Shown here: in pieces, positions 7,675 to 15,175 of the stretch
Position numbering within the stretch: position 1 is the first letter of the stretch
Layout of the letters: every line of letters starts with the position of its first letter
NCBI GenBank assembly: GCA_964503685.1
Contig: CAZDAW010000068.1
Location: 1-18,894, forward strand
Origin: CAZDAW01 sp964503685
GTDB lineage: Bacteria > Chloroflexota > Anaerolineae > Anaerolineales > Anaerolineaceae
Length of the DNA stretch: 18,894 nt
Direction of reading: 5' to 3'
Translations under genes and position numbers: made by a program
Notes under the pieces: generated by a model
What the model was told of the DNA's origin: nothing
Database searches by the model: none
The model's input: the letters and a program-made list of their open reading frames with translations, nothing else

Positions 7675-9087
7675 ATGATGTCCTATTCCTTTGGTGTGAT
7701 CGGCCTGGGTGTGATGGGTCACAACCTGGCTTTGAATATGGAACGCAACGGCTTCACGGTGGCCGGTTTTGATCTGGACGCGGCCAAGACTGCCGCCTTC
7801 ACACAGGGTCCAGCAGCCGGAAAGAATATATTTGGGGCGGCAACACCGCAGGAATTCATCGACGCGCTGGACAGGCCGCGCCGCATTCTAATCATGGTGC
7901 CAGCCGGCGCGCCGGTTGACAGCGCGATCGCTTCGCTGAAACCTTATCTGGCAGCCGGCGACCTGTTAATTGACGGCGGCAATACCTTTTTTAAAGACAC
8001 CGACCGGCGCAACGCAGAGTTGGAAAAAGCAGGTATTCATTTCATAGGCTGCGGTGTGTCAGGAGGGGAGGAGGGTGCCCTGTGGGGACCTTCGTTGATG
8101 CCTGGTGGACAGCCCGAAGCCTACATCCGTGTGGAGGATACGCTCAATGCCATTGCTGCCAAGGTGGATGGAGAACCGTGTGTGTCTTATATGGGACCGC
8201 GCGGGGCAGGTCATTACGTCAAGATGGTGCATAACGGCATTGAATACGGCGATATGCAGCTAATCGCCGAAGCGTATGATATCCTGCATCGCGGATTGAA
8301 ATTATCCAATGAGCAGCTCGCCGATGTTTTCTCTGAATGGAACAACGGGAAACTGGGTTCATTCCTGATCGAGATCACAGCTGATATCTTCACGAAGATT
8401 GACGCGGAGACTGGACTGTCCATGCTGGATGTCATTCTGGATGAAGCCCGGCAAAAAGGCACCGGAAAATGGACCAGTCAAAATTCCTTTGACTTGGGAG
8501 CCCCTGTTCCGACGATCAACGCGTCAGTCGACAGCCGAAATATTTCTGCCTACAAAGATGAAAGGGTGAACGCCTCCCAGGTGCTCCTGGGGCCCGCCGC
8601 GGTTATTACAGAGGATCCCAAAAGAGTCATTAACCTGGTACGTGACGCGCTGTACGCGGCAAAAATCAGTTCGTATGCCCAAGGGTTCAGCCTGCTTTCG
8701 GCTGCCAGCCGGGAGTATGAGTACAACCTGAACCTGGCAGAGATCGCGCGCATCTGGCGGGGGGGCTGCATCATCCGCGCGAAATTCCTGAATGAAGTCC
8801 GCGCCGCGTTCAGTCACACGCATGAACCGCCCAACCTGATGGTTTCGCGGGAATTTATTGATATTATGAATACTCACCAATCCGCTCTGCGTGATACTGT
8901 ACGGCTGGCTGCGGGGGCGGGTATTCCGGCCATGGCGTTCAGCGCCTCACTGGCATACTATGATGCTTACCGCTCGGAACGTTTGCCGGCTAACCTGATC
9001 CAGGCGCAGCGCGATTACTTTGGCGCGCACACCTTTCAGCGGTTGGACAGGGAAGGCTCGTTCCACGCGGATTGGTCGGACGGATAA
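7675..9087 (+). CDS. gnd: 6-phosphogluconate dehydrogenase, decarboxylating
   Basis: 470 residues, the normal length of the long-form enzyme. It oxidises and decarboxylates 6-phosphogluconate to ribulose 5-phosphate with NADP+ in the oxidative pentose phosphate pathway, in the cytosol. The N-terminal Rossmann motif is GLGVMG (10-15). The catalytic signature GCGVSGGEEGALWGPSLMPGG starts at 125, and YVKMVHNGIEYGDMQ supplies K183, H186, N187 and E190, matching the classical catalytic and substrate residues. The C-terminus has FGAHTFQRLDREGSFHADW, the typical tail. Two ATG codons in tandem (7675, 7678) follow a GAGG at 7667-7670; either could be used. The next gene is a flavodoxin-like protein 81 bases away. 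No glucose-6-phosphate dehydrogenase or lactonase lies in the window. Confidence 0.97.
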   Translation: MMSYSFGVIGLGVMGHNLALNMERNGFTVAGFDLDAAKTAAFTQGPAAGKNIFGAATPQEFIDALDRPRRILIMVPAGAPVDSAIASLKPYLAAGDLLIDGGNTFFKDTDRRNAELEKAGIHFIGCGVSGGEEGALWGPSLMPGGQPEAYIRVEDTLNAIAAKVDGEPCVSYMGPRGAGHYVKMVHNGIEYGDMQLIAEAYDILHRGLKLSNEQLADVFSEWNNGKLGSFLIEITADIFTKIDAETGLSMLDVILDEARQKGTGKWTSQNSFDLGAPVPTINASVDSRNISAYKDERVNASQVLLGPAAVITEDPKRVINLVRDALYAAKISSYAQGFSLLSAASREYEYNLNLAEIARIWRGGCIIRAKFLNEVRAAFSHTHEPPNLMVSREFIDIMNTHQSALRDTVRLAAGAGIPAMAFSASLAYYDAYRSERLPANLIQAQRDYFGAHTFQRLDREGSFHADWSDG

Positions 9088-9168
9088 GTGTATTTTGAGT
9101 TTTCAGTACTGATTCCTTATGGGCAGTGCCTGTAATTTACGAGAAATTTTTACCAAAAGGTGGTGAAT

Positions 9169-9645
9169 ATGAGTTCGGTATTGGTGATATATGAATCAAG
9201 AACGGGAAACACAAAATTGATGGCCGAAGCTGTGGCAGAGGGAGTAAAGGAAGCCGGCGTCGAGGTCAATCTTAAACCTGTTAAAGAGGCCACCAATGAA
9301 GACCTGCTAAACGCGGGTGGAATTATTGTAGGAACATACACCTCATATGGAATTCTGGCAGGCGAGACAAAGGAATTCTTCGACCGGTCTGTGAAGATCC
9401 ACCGGAAATTACAGGGTAAAGTGGGAGGAGCTTTTGCTTCCTCCGGGAAATTGGGCGGAGGCAACGAAACCACCGTGCTGTCCATTCTGCAAATGCTGCT
9501 GGTGCACGGGATGATCATTCCTGGCGATTCCAGCTCTCCGCATTTTGGCGCAATCGCCCTGGGAAAACCGGATGAAACCAGCCTGAAAGGGTGCCGTAAT
9601 CTGGGTAAACGGGTGGCGAACCTGGTCAAGTCTCTGGGTTTGTAA
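9169..9645 (+). CDS. Short flavodoxin-like (FMN-binding, WrbA/flavodoxin fold) protein
   Basis: 158 residues from ATG 9169, placed after AAGGTGG (9157-9163); the in-frame GTG 9160 would overlap that RBS. The N-terminus SSVLVIYESRTGNT contains the FMN-phosphate loop S10-x-T12-G13-N14-T15. Further flavin-contact loops are likely at TYTSYGILAGETKEFFDR and FASSGKLGGGNETT, as in NAD(P)H:quinone oxidoreductase WrbA and long-chain flavodoxins. It lacks a signal peptide and membrane segments. Its acceptor or donor cannot be read from sequence; in an anaerobe it could be an electron carrier or a quinone reductase. It follows gnd by 81 bases and precedes a strong terminator, so it may share the gnd transcript. 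Confidence 0.88.
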   Translation: MSSVLVIYESRTGNTKLMAEAVAEGVKEAGVEVNLKPVKEATNEDLLNAGGIIVGTYTSYGILAGETKEFFDRSVKIHRKLQGKVGGAFASSGKLGGGNETTVLSILQMLLVHGMIIPGDSSSPHFGAIALGKPDETSLKGCRNLGKRVANLVKSLGL

Positions 9646-9666
9646 AGTCGTTTCCAGTCAGGATCA

Positions 9667-9693
9667 GACCGCTTAAATGAAGCGGTCTTTTTT
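9667..9693 (+). terminator. Intrinsic terminator after the flavodoxin gene
   Basis: Stem GACCGCTT (9667-9674) / AAGCGGTC (9680-9687), a 5-base loop, followed directly by six T (9688-9693). It lies 21 bases after the flavodoxin stop codon, a classic Rho-independent terminator for the + strand. Confidence 0.93.
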
Positions 9694-9787
9694 AACGCGC
9701 CAACTCATGAAATTACTTTTATGTTAGGGGTAGACGCTTATATACGTTAAGCTTCCCGTCAAATTATTCCAAATAACTCAATTTATT

Positions 9788-10027
9788 TTACGCATCCGGG
9801 TTGGCAATTTCCCGAGCGGCTTTTTGGAGAAGTGAATAACCGTGCTTTATTAACAATCGGAGCTCGGGTTCTGTGGGTATGATCCCCTTTTCATATTGCT
9901 CTATAGCCCGCAGCATGGCTCCGCGTACTCCGCTGGCGCGATGCGCCACCACGGAGTCGGCGGAAATGCGTTCCAGGCGAGTCAATAAGAATTGCAGCGT
10001 CTGGATCAATTCATCAATCAGAGGCAT
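9788..10027 (-). CDS. Small hypothetical protein, 79 residues
   Basis: Not recognised. The reading begins MPLIDELIQTLQFLLTRLERISADS and continues with HRASGVRGAMLRAIEQYEKG and a C-terminal PTEPELRLLIKHGYSLLQKAAREI. It looks largely helical and charged, with no membrane segment or signal. The frame is open upstream to ATG 10126, but that extension is low-complexity and AT-rich, so ATG 10027 is preferred. The only RBS-like AAGGA upstream is about 16 bases away, a weak point. It stands alone, antisense to its neighbours and facing the flavodoxin terminator. The composition looks protein-like, but this is a moderate call. Confidence 0.5.
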   Translation of the reverse strand: MPLIDELIQTLQFLLTRLERISADSVVAHRASGVRGAMLRAIEQYEKGIIPTEPELRLLIKHGYSLLQKAAREIANPDA

Positions 10028-10364
10028 TGGTTTGTGTGAACCGTTCCTTGCAAAGGGAGGATTGTTCTCTGAAAAAAAGATAATTACATTATTGTTACAT
10101 TCTAGTACATACTTCATAAAAATCAAATAAAAAGTACAGGTTCTGAAGAAGACATCGTTCCCGTAAACCGGACATATTTTGGAATACCGGTTTTATCACA
10201 TTTGGTTTGACCCGCCAAATTCAGACTTCTCCTCTCTGCCATGATGGGCATATGGTTGTCTAAATGCATTAAAAATGATACAATGCGGTCATAATAGCAC
10301 ACAAACGGGCATAAAACAATAAAAAAGACTTGCCGTTGTGGTTGGAAACAAAACCCGGTGAAAA
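10028..10364. other. Intergenic region, 337 bases, with the DeoR gene promoter
   Basis: It lies between the divergent small minus-strand ORF and the DeoR-type gene. It holds a sigma70-like promoter at 10256-10284 and a 7-bp inverted repeat AAACCGG (10165-10171) / CCGGTTT (10187-10193) with a 15-base spacer, which could be an operator. Nothing else gene-like was found. Confidence 0.6.
10256..10284 (+). promoter_or_regulatory. Sigma70-type promoter for the DeoR gene / sugar operon
   Basis: The -35 TTGTCT (10256-10261), 17-base spacer, and -10 TACAAT (10279-10284) are preceded by TG one base upstream of the -10 (extended -10). It ends about 80 bases before the DeoR-type start codon. Sequence-based prediction only. 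Confidence 0.6.
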
Positions 10365-11144
10365 ATGTTCAGTATTGAAAGACAATCATTAATCCTGGAT
10401 ATTCTGGAGCAGGAAGGCAAAGTTGAGGTAAACTCGCTGGCCGCGAAGTTCGCCACCTCAAAAGAAACCATCCGGCGTGATTTGAAGGAAATGGAATCTG
10501 CCGGAATATTGATACGCATGCATGGTGGAGCGGTTACTGCTGGCCAAAAACGCAGCCAGGGCTATGAGCTGCCTTTAATGGCCCGGGGTGTGCAGAAGTA
10601 TGATGAAAAGCAGCGAATCTGTAAGGCGGCCGCGCGGCTTCTTGAAGACGGCGATACCATCTTTCTGGATAACAGCTCAACCACGATGAGCCTTCTGCGT
10701 TACGTTCCGGCGAACATAAAGATCAACGTGTTGACCAATTCCATTCAGGTCATGCTGGAAGCCGGCCGTCTTGGTAACGAAAATATCGTGGTGTATAGTG
10801 TGGGAGGAATGTTTAATAGTAAAAATTACTCTCTAGTCGGTGGGATGGCCAAAGATTTTGCCCGCAATTTCTTTCCAGATAAGGCCATTATGTCATGCCG
10901 TGGGATTGATGAGGTGCATGGGATGACTGACGCCGGTATCATGGAAATTGAGTTGAAACGTGATATGTTGTCGCGATCCAGGCAGTTCATCCTTCTGGCA
11001 GATCATTCCAAATTCGGATTGGTGGGAGCGGTCCAACTGGGGAACCTGGATGAGGTGGACTTTCTGGTAACCGATTCGAAAGCGGACGGAGAAAATTTGA
11101 AAATTTTCGCTGAAAGTAAAACTTCAATTATTGTTGCGGAGTAA
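10365..11144 (+). CDS. DeoR/GlpR-family transcriptional regulator
   Basis: 259 residues, typical family length. The N-terminal DeoR helix-turn-helix is clear (ERQSLILDILEQEGKVEVNSLAAKFATSKETIRRDLKEMESAGILIRMHGGAV, ~5-57). The C-terminal sugar-phosphate-sensing DeoRC domain follows, with IFLDNSSTTMSLL in place of the usual substrate loop and LLADHSKFGLVG near the end. DeoR members usually repress a neighbouring sugar catabolic operon and release DNA on binding a phosphorylated sugar. Here the next three genes are sugar-phosphate enzymes in the same direction, 143 bases downstream, so they are the likely targets along with the gene's own promoter. GGTGA lies 5 bases before ATG 10365. The effector is unknown. 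Confidence 0.93.
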   Translation: MFSIERQSLILDILEQEGKVEVNSLAAKFATSKETIRRDLKEMESAGILIRMHGGAVTAGQKRSQGYELPLMARGVQKYDEKQRICKAAARLLEDGDTIFLDNSSTTMSLLRYVPANIKINVLTNSIQVMLEAGRLGNENIVVYSVGGMFNSKNYSLVGGMAKDFARNFFPDKAIMSCRGIDEVHGMTDAGIMEIELKRDMLSRSRQFILLADHSKFGLVGAVQLGNLDEVDFLVTDSKADGENLKIFAESKTSIIVAE

Positions 11145-11156
11145 AGTTTCAAGTTT

Positions 11157-11185
11157 GTCAGTTCTTATTTCACCATATTACTGAC
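11157..11185. repeat. Inverted repeat between the regulator and the enzyme operon
   Basis: GTCAGT (11157-11162) and ACTGAC (11180-11185) flank 17 bases; the pairing can be extended by CAAG before and CTTG overlapping the right arm. It lies just after the regulator's stop codon and before the epimerase leader, where an operator for the DeoR protein would be expected. It is short, so the call is weak. Confidence 0.3.
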
Positions 11186-11287
11186 TTGCCAGAGAAAACC
11201 CCAAAAGATGGGTTTCTGGATTTCAAATATTACAGGAGTAATGAATTGCAAGACAAAATTACAGGTATCAAAAAAGGGGAGACAGAG

Positions 11288-11989
11288 GTGATTTGGAAGA
11301 ACCTCCCGTCCAACCGATTATTGGTGGAAGCATCACTCTGGTCTGCCGATTTTGGCCATTTTGCCGATGAGGTACGGCGGATGGATCCATTTACCGATAT
11401 GTATCACATTGATGTCTCCGACGGACATTTTGTCCCCGGCTTCTTATTTTTTGCAGACCTGGTGGCCGCCCTGCGGCCGCTGACCAAAAAACCGTTCCAT
11501 GTTCACCTGATGACCACCAACCCGCTTAATCATGTGATTGACTTCCGTAATGCCGGAGCGGATATTATCTCGCTGCATGCCGAGAACGGGCCACTGGCTC
11601 CTGCAGCGTTGGGCGCGGTGCGAGCATTGGGCGCTGCACCCGGCTTGGCGCTGGGATTGGATGTCAACATAGACTCCGTCGAACCCTACCTCGAACTGGT
11701 CAACCTGATACTGGTTATGGGTACCCCGATGGGCGTCAAAGGAGTAGACCCATCGAAGTTTGTGTATGACCGCGTGCGCCGGATCAAAGCCATGATTGAA
11801 CGTAATGAGCTCTCTGACCGCATTCGGGTATTTATTGACGGCGGAATCCGGGATAACACTGTGCCGCAATTACGCGCGGCAGGCGCCGACGGGGTGGTCG
11901 CGGGATCACTGGCTTTCAAAAGCGACAATCTGCAGCAGACGTTTGACTGGCTGCATGGATTGAAAGTAGACGGAGCTGCCGGGTCATGA
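11288..11989 (+). CDS. Ribulose-phosphate 3-epimerase family protein (divergent)
   Basis: About 233 residues from GTG 11288, preceded by GGGGAG (11276-11281) at 6 bases. TTG 11246 after AGGAG (11234-11238) is an in-frame alternative, and an upstream ATG at 11186 is possible but would place a leader hairpin in coding sequence. This is a (beta/alpha)8 metal-dependent ketose-phosphate epimerase. Metal ligands look intact: HIDVSDGHFVPG, HVHLM and IDGGI, plus the phosphate-site ending VVAGSLAF. The loop that reads NPGFGGQ in classical RPE is MGTPMGVKG here, suggesting a substrate other than ribulose 5-phosphate, such as a ketohexose phosphate. Its stop overlaps the kinase start by ATGA, implying translational coupling. 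Family firm, substrate inferred. Confidence 0.88.
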   Translation: MIWKNLPSNRLLVEASLWSADFGHFADEVRRMDPFTDMYHIDVSDGHFVPGFLFFADLVAALRPLTKKPFHVHLMTTNPLNHVIDFRNAGADIISLHAENGPLAPAALGAVRALGAAPGLALGLDVNIDSVEPYLELVNLILVMGTPMGVKGVDPSKFVYDRVRRIKAMIERNELSDRIRVFIDGGIRDNTVPQLRAAGADGVVAGSLAFKSDNLQQTFDWLHGLKVDGAAGS

Positions 11990-12540
11990 TTATCGCCATG
12001 GCGGGGCTGCCGGGGACGGGTAAAACCACGCTGGCCAGGGAATTGGCTGGGGAATTGCCTGCGTATATTCTGAACAAGGATACTCTGCGGGCCGCCCTGT
12101 TCGCGCCTGAAGAAGTGGAATACTCATCCCGGCAGGACGATTTCGTGGTAGGTCTTATGTTTGAGATTGCCGATTACCGCATTACGACAGGCCTTTCCCG
12201 GCACATTATTCTGGATGGACGAACCTTTTCAAAGAAAGCGCAGGTTGATGTTCTCACAACCTTCTCGCGTGAAAAGCGATGGAACCTGCAGGTTATTTAT
12301 TGCGCCTGTTCGGACGAAATTGTGCGCGCCCGGCTTGAAAAGGATGTAAGCTCAGGCGGACATCCGGCGGCTGACCGGGATTTTGATCTGTACCGACGTA
12401 TAAAAAAGGAAGAAGAAAAACTCCAGATACCGCATTTATATGTGGATACTGGAAAACCGCTGGCAGATTGTAAAAGACTCTGCCTGCAATATTTATTGGA
12501 AAAATCACAGATTAATAAGGATAATGAGGAAAACAAATGA
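11986..12540 (+). CDS. P-loop kinase (AAA_33/zeta-like), probable small-molecule kinase
   Basis: 184 residues. Walker A GLPGTGKT at 7-14 starts the protein. NKDTLR follows after the second strand, and HIILDGRTFSKKAQ supplies a Walker-B-like strand and the substrate-side DG motif typical of AAA_33/gluconokinase-like P-loop kinases. A later R-rich segment (VRARLEKD) may form the lid. Such proteins phosphorylate sugars, nucleosides or other small molecules with ATP in the cytosol. Its start overlaps the epimerase stop (ATGA at 11986-11989), and its own stop overlaps the aldolase start the same way, so all three should be made together. A role phosphorylating the operon's sugar or sugar phosphate is inference; no substrate can be named from sequence. 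Confidence 0.82.
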   Translation: MIIAMAGLPGTGKTTLARELAGELPAYILNKDTLRAALFAPEEVEYSSRQDDFVVGLMFEIADYRITTGLSRHIILDGRTFSKKAQVDVLTTFSREKRWNLQVIYCACSDEIVRARLEKDVSSGGHPAADRDFDLYRRIKKEEEKLQIPHLYVDTGKPLADCKRLCLQYLLEKSQINKDNEENK

Positions 12541-13511
12541 GCAAACGAAGTTTAACCCCGGGAAAAGTTCGCGGTTTGAGCCAGTGTGCCAACGACCACG
12601 GTATGTTCAATATTTTAGCGCTGGATCACAGGCAGGCTGTTAAGAAGGTATTCGGCGAGTTGGCCGATCCGTATGCCGAAGCGGTACGTTTTAAGCAAGC
12701 CGTAGTCAGCATACTTTCGCCAGTATCAACAGCGGTATTGTTGGACCCCTCCATCGGCGCCGGCCCCTGTGTGGTCAGCCGCGCGCTGCCCGGTAAATGC
12801 GGCCTTGTGATCACCGTGGAAGCCAGCGGTTATGAAGGTCCCTCGCACGCGCGCGTCAGCCGCCTGCCGGGTGACTGGGGAACCGCGCAGATCAAACGCA
12901 TGGGAGCCTCCGCGGTCAAACTGCTGGTCTACTATCATCCTAAATCAACTACCGCGCCCGCCATGCGTGACCTGGTCACCCGGGTTTCGAGTGAGTGCGA
13001 GGCACTGGACGTGCCATTGTTTCTGGAGATCCTTACCTATTCGCCGGATGCGGATAACCCCAAACTGTCTCCGGAAGAACAGATCGACGCAGTTGTTCAA
13101 TCTGCTGCTGAATTAACCCGCATCGGCGGTGATATTCTCAAGGCAGAGTTCCCGGTCAATGTCAAGGTCCAGTCTGACATGAAACAATGGGAGACTGCCT
13201 GCAAGGCATTGAATGACGCTTCCACCATCCCCTGGGTACTGCTCAGCGCCGGTGTGGATTATCCGGTATTTGCTGAACAATGCGAGGCTGTTTGCAAAGC
13301 CGGCGCCAGCGGCATCCTGGCCGGACGAGCCATTTGGAAGGAAGCCCTGGAGGGTCCGATCAGCGAACGGGATGAATTCCTGCGCACTGTTGGCCGTGAA
13401 CGTCTTCAGACACTTGAAGCGCTAAGCATTAAGTATGGGAAACCCTATACTGTTCACTTTGAACAACAAACGCTAAGTGAAGACTGGTATAGGACCTATC
13501 CGGGTTTCTAA
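12537..13511 (+). CDS. LacD-type class I aldolase (tagatose-bisphosphate aldolase family)
   Basis: 324 residues, close to the ~325 of LacD. LacD-family enzymes cleave tagatose 1,6-bisphosphate, and in some members other ketohexose bisphosphates, to dihydroxyacetone phosphate and glyceraldehyde 3-phosphate without a metal. Recognisable blocks are NILALDHRQAVKKVF, VLLDPSIGAGP, VKLLVYYHP, PLFLEILTY, and ILKAEFPVNVK, in which K202 matches the expected Schiff-base lysine. WVLLSAGVD and ASGILAGRAIWKEAL follow. A related branch includes the sulfofructose-phosphate aldolase of sulfoquinovose breakdown, so the substrate is not certain. It is the last gene of the epimerase-kinase-aldolase set, starting within the kinase stop (ATGA), and is followed by a terminator at 13545-13583. 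Confidence 0.88.
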   Translation: MSKRSLTPGKVRGLSQCANDHGMFNILALDHRQAVKKVFGELADPYAEAVRFKQAVVSILSPVSTAVLLDPSIGAGPCVVSRALPGKCGLVITVEASGYEGPSHARVSRLPGDWGTAQIKRMGASAVKLLVYYHPKSTTAPAMRDLVTRVSSECEALDVPLFLEILTYSPDADNPKLSPEEQIDAVVQSAAELTRIGGDILKAEFPVNVKVQSDMKQWETACKALNDASTIPWVLLSAGVDYPVFAEQCEAVCKAGASGILAGRAIWKEALEGPISERDEFLRTVGRERLQTLEALSIKYGKPYTVHFEQQTLSEDWYRTYPGF

Positions 13512-13544
13512 AGATTCCTTACATCCAAATCGCCAGTAAACTAG

Positions 13545-13583
13545 AAGGCTGTCCCGCTTATCCGGAACAGCCTTAAAATTTTT
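13545..13583 (+). terminator. Probable intrinsic terminator after the aldolase gene
   Basis: Stem AAGGCTGT (13545-13552) / ACAGCCTT (13567-13574), with an inner CCG/CGG extension across one mismatch and a small loop. A T5 run (13579-13583) begins four bases later. It lies 33 bases after the aldolase stop, facing the + strand. The opposite strand has no T-run after the stem, so it does not appear to end the minus-strand gene at 13672. Confidence 0.78.
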
Positions 13584-13671
13584 CCATTTCTACTATTTGA
13601 AGCTATCTCTTACGTAGTTTATTATTCAGCCCCCAAAAACCATTCTCGTGGTATGTGATTAGTCAAATCAT

Positions 13672-15117
13672 TCATTCGGTAACAATATTGGAACAGGTAG
13701 TTGGAATAATTGTTTGATGATCAGACAACAGACAGAATGGTCGTTCCGGATTTGCCGCGGCCACATCACCGGCTGAGAGATGATTTCCATCAGGAACAAG
13801 CAGGTTGGGGTAGGTGCAGCGCAGGGTCTCCCGATACCAGTCGAATCTTAGTAATCCCTGAGCGATAACCGCCAGGTCGGCCCTCTGGTCTAATCCATAA
13901 TGAAAATACCAGAGGGTGAATGTTGTTTCATCATCTGCTGTGAAAACAATGGCATTTTTCGGCAGTTTCCGCATCAGACTTTGCCCGAAGGTTTCCGCTC
14001 GCGTATCGCGGGATGCATCCACCCGGGGAATCGTCTGAATCACCTGCGCTGTCAAGGCAGCCATGATCAGCACACCAAACGGGATCCAGGAATTCTTCCA
14101 GCGGCTGCCCATTATCTGAATGATCTCCTGCAATCCCTCAGCGATCCACAGGCACAGTACCATCACACAGGGTATCAGGTAGACATACGAATCAATCGTT
14201 CCATAGAACAGACTGAAAATGGAGTAGACAATAATTACCCATAACAGAGGTGTGGTTTCTTTGATGATTTTCCACCCGCCAAAAAGGTGGAAGGCGATAA
14301 TGAATAACCCGGGCAGGCCAACCTGGGCGAGGAATACTCCAATCAAACCACGCAGTCGATCTAGCGCGTACAGATCAGTGAAGTTGGACTGATACAAACG
14401 GCCGGTCAACAGGTTAAATAAAGCCGGCAGGGTAACCGGATTACCCCAGTTAATGGGTGGCTGTCCTGAGGCCCATAGAGGCAAGAGGATGTAGATCAGG
14501 CTGCCGGCCACAAGACCACCAAATCGCTTTCCCAGGTGTTTCTTCAAATCCTGGCACGGCGAGTTTCCATCCCAGAATAACAGGGGCAACAGGAAGACGG
14601 ATGTCAGGTTATTCCCCAGCGATAACCCGGCAATAAATCCACGGAGTAGATCATTATTCCATTTTGATCCGGCTGAAAGGGATTGCCGGACGATTACCAC
14701 AGTAAGCAGGGTTTGCAGTGCGTAAACTTCCGTGATCACCGCCTGAGACCAGACCAGCGGAGAAATTCCAAACGCCAGAGCAGCGCTCCAGGCGGCAAGC
14801 CCAGCGAAGGGTTTGCCGTGTAGAAGTTGATATGCTGAGGAAAACACTATCAGAACGGCCAGTATCATACAGACCGCCGACAATATGTTGGTGCGAAATG
14901 CCAGATTGCCCGGGATAATCGTCTGAAAAACCTGCGCCAACAAGAGGTAGAGTGGATACCCTCCCGGGTGAGCCACTCCTTGAACGGCCGCCGCGCTGAT
15001 CAGGTCTCCGCCATCCGTTCCCCCATTCGCCCAAGTCAGCCCCGGTGCCAGCGTTTTTCCGTACAAAAACCCCAAAATCGCGACAAGGCTTAAGACTGAA
15101 AAAGACTGATTGTTCAT
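13672..15117 (-). CDS. Polytopic membrane protein, DUF2723/GT-C glycosyltransferase-like
   Basis: 481 residues from ATG 15117, with roughly ten hydrophobic segments. Between the first segment and the second is LAPGLTWANGGTDGGDLISAAAVQGVAHPGGYPLYLLLAQVF, a layout typical of DUF2723/TMEM260-like and other GT-C lipid-linked-sugar transferases. An acidic loop (D35, D38) and HPGGYP (50-55) are the signature features. The C-terminal ~100 residues form a soluble outer domain (NAIVFTADDETTFTLWYFHYGLDQRADLAVI). Such proteins transfer sugars from polyprenyl-phosphate donors at the outer membrane face. The start is unsettled: ATG 15117 has no Shine-Dalgarno and lies just past a terminator hairpin, whereas ATG 15195 has a GAGGGG four bases upstream and adds 26 residues but would include the hairpin in the coding region. 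The window's envelope genes support a glycan role; substrate unknown. Confidence 0.83.
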   Translation of the reverse strand: MNNQSFSVLSLVAILGFLYGKTLAPGLTWANGGTDGGDLISAAAVQGVAHPGGYPLYLLLAQVFQTIIPGNLAFRTNILSAVCMILAVLIVFSSAYQLLHGKPFAGLAAWSAALAFGISPLVWSQAVITEVYALQTLLTVVIVRQSLSAGSKWNNDLLRGFIAGLSLGNNLTSVFLLPLLFWDGNSPCQDLKKHLGKRFGGLVAGSLIYILLPLWASGQPPINWGNPVTLPALFNLLTGRLYQSNFTDLYALDRLRGLIGVFLAQVGLPGLFIIAFHLFGGWKIIKETTPLLWVIIVYSIFSLFYGTIDSYVYLIPCVMVLCLWIAEGLQEIIQIMGSRWKNSWIPFGVLIMAALTAQVIQTIPRVDASRDTRAETFGQSLMRKLPKNAIVFTADDETTFTLWYFHYGLDQRADLAVIAQGLLRFDWYRETLRCTYPNLLVPDGNHLSAGDVAAANPERPFCLLSDHQTIIPTTCSNIVTE

Positions 15118-15118
15118 G

Positions 15119-15150
15119 AAAAACGCCAGGGAAGAGAATCTTCCCTGGCG
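15119..15150 (-). terminator. Terminator hairpin abutting the downstream start codon
   Basis: Perfect 12-bp stem CGCCAGGGAAGA / TCTTCCCTGGCG (15124-15135 with 15139-15150) and a 3-base loop, followed on the minus strand by TTTTT. It lies 26 bases after the stop of the secreted-protein gene, which it would terminate. The start codon of the DUF2723-like gene (ATG 15117) begins one base after the T-run. As a transcription terminator it would limit expression of that gene to read-through or a promoter within it. Confidence 0.82.
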
Positions 15151-15175
15151 CAGGCCAATCTTGTGTGCAGCAGTA

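Noticed and set aside
10027..10126. Extended N-terminus of the small minus-strand ORF
   Set aside because: The added residues are AT-rich and low-complexity; no RBS favours the earlier start.
11186..11287. Extended N-terminus of the epimerase
   Set aside because: Sequence does not resemble the family's N-terminus, contains leader dyads, and two later starts have better ribosome sites.
14654..15034. 126-codon minus-strand ORF inside the membrane glycosyltransferase gene
   Set aside because: It is an alternative frame of the same strand with Arg/Gly-rich, unstructured content; a shadow of the real membrane protein.
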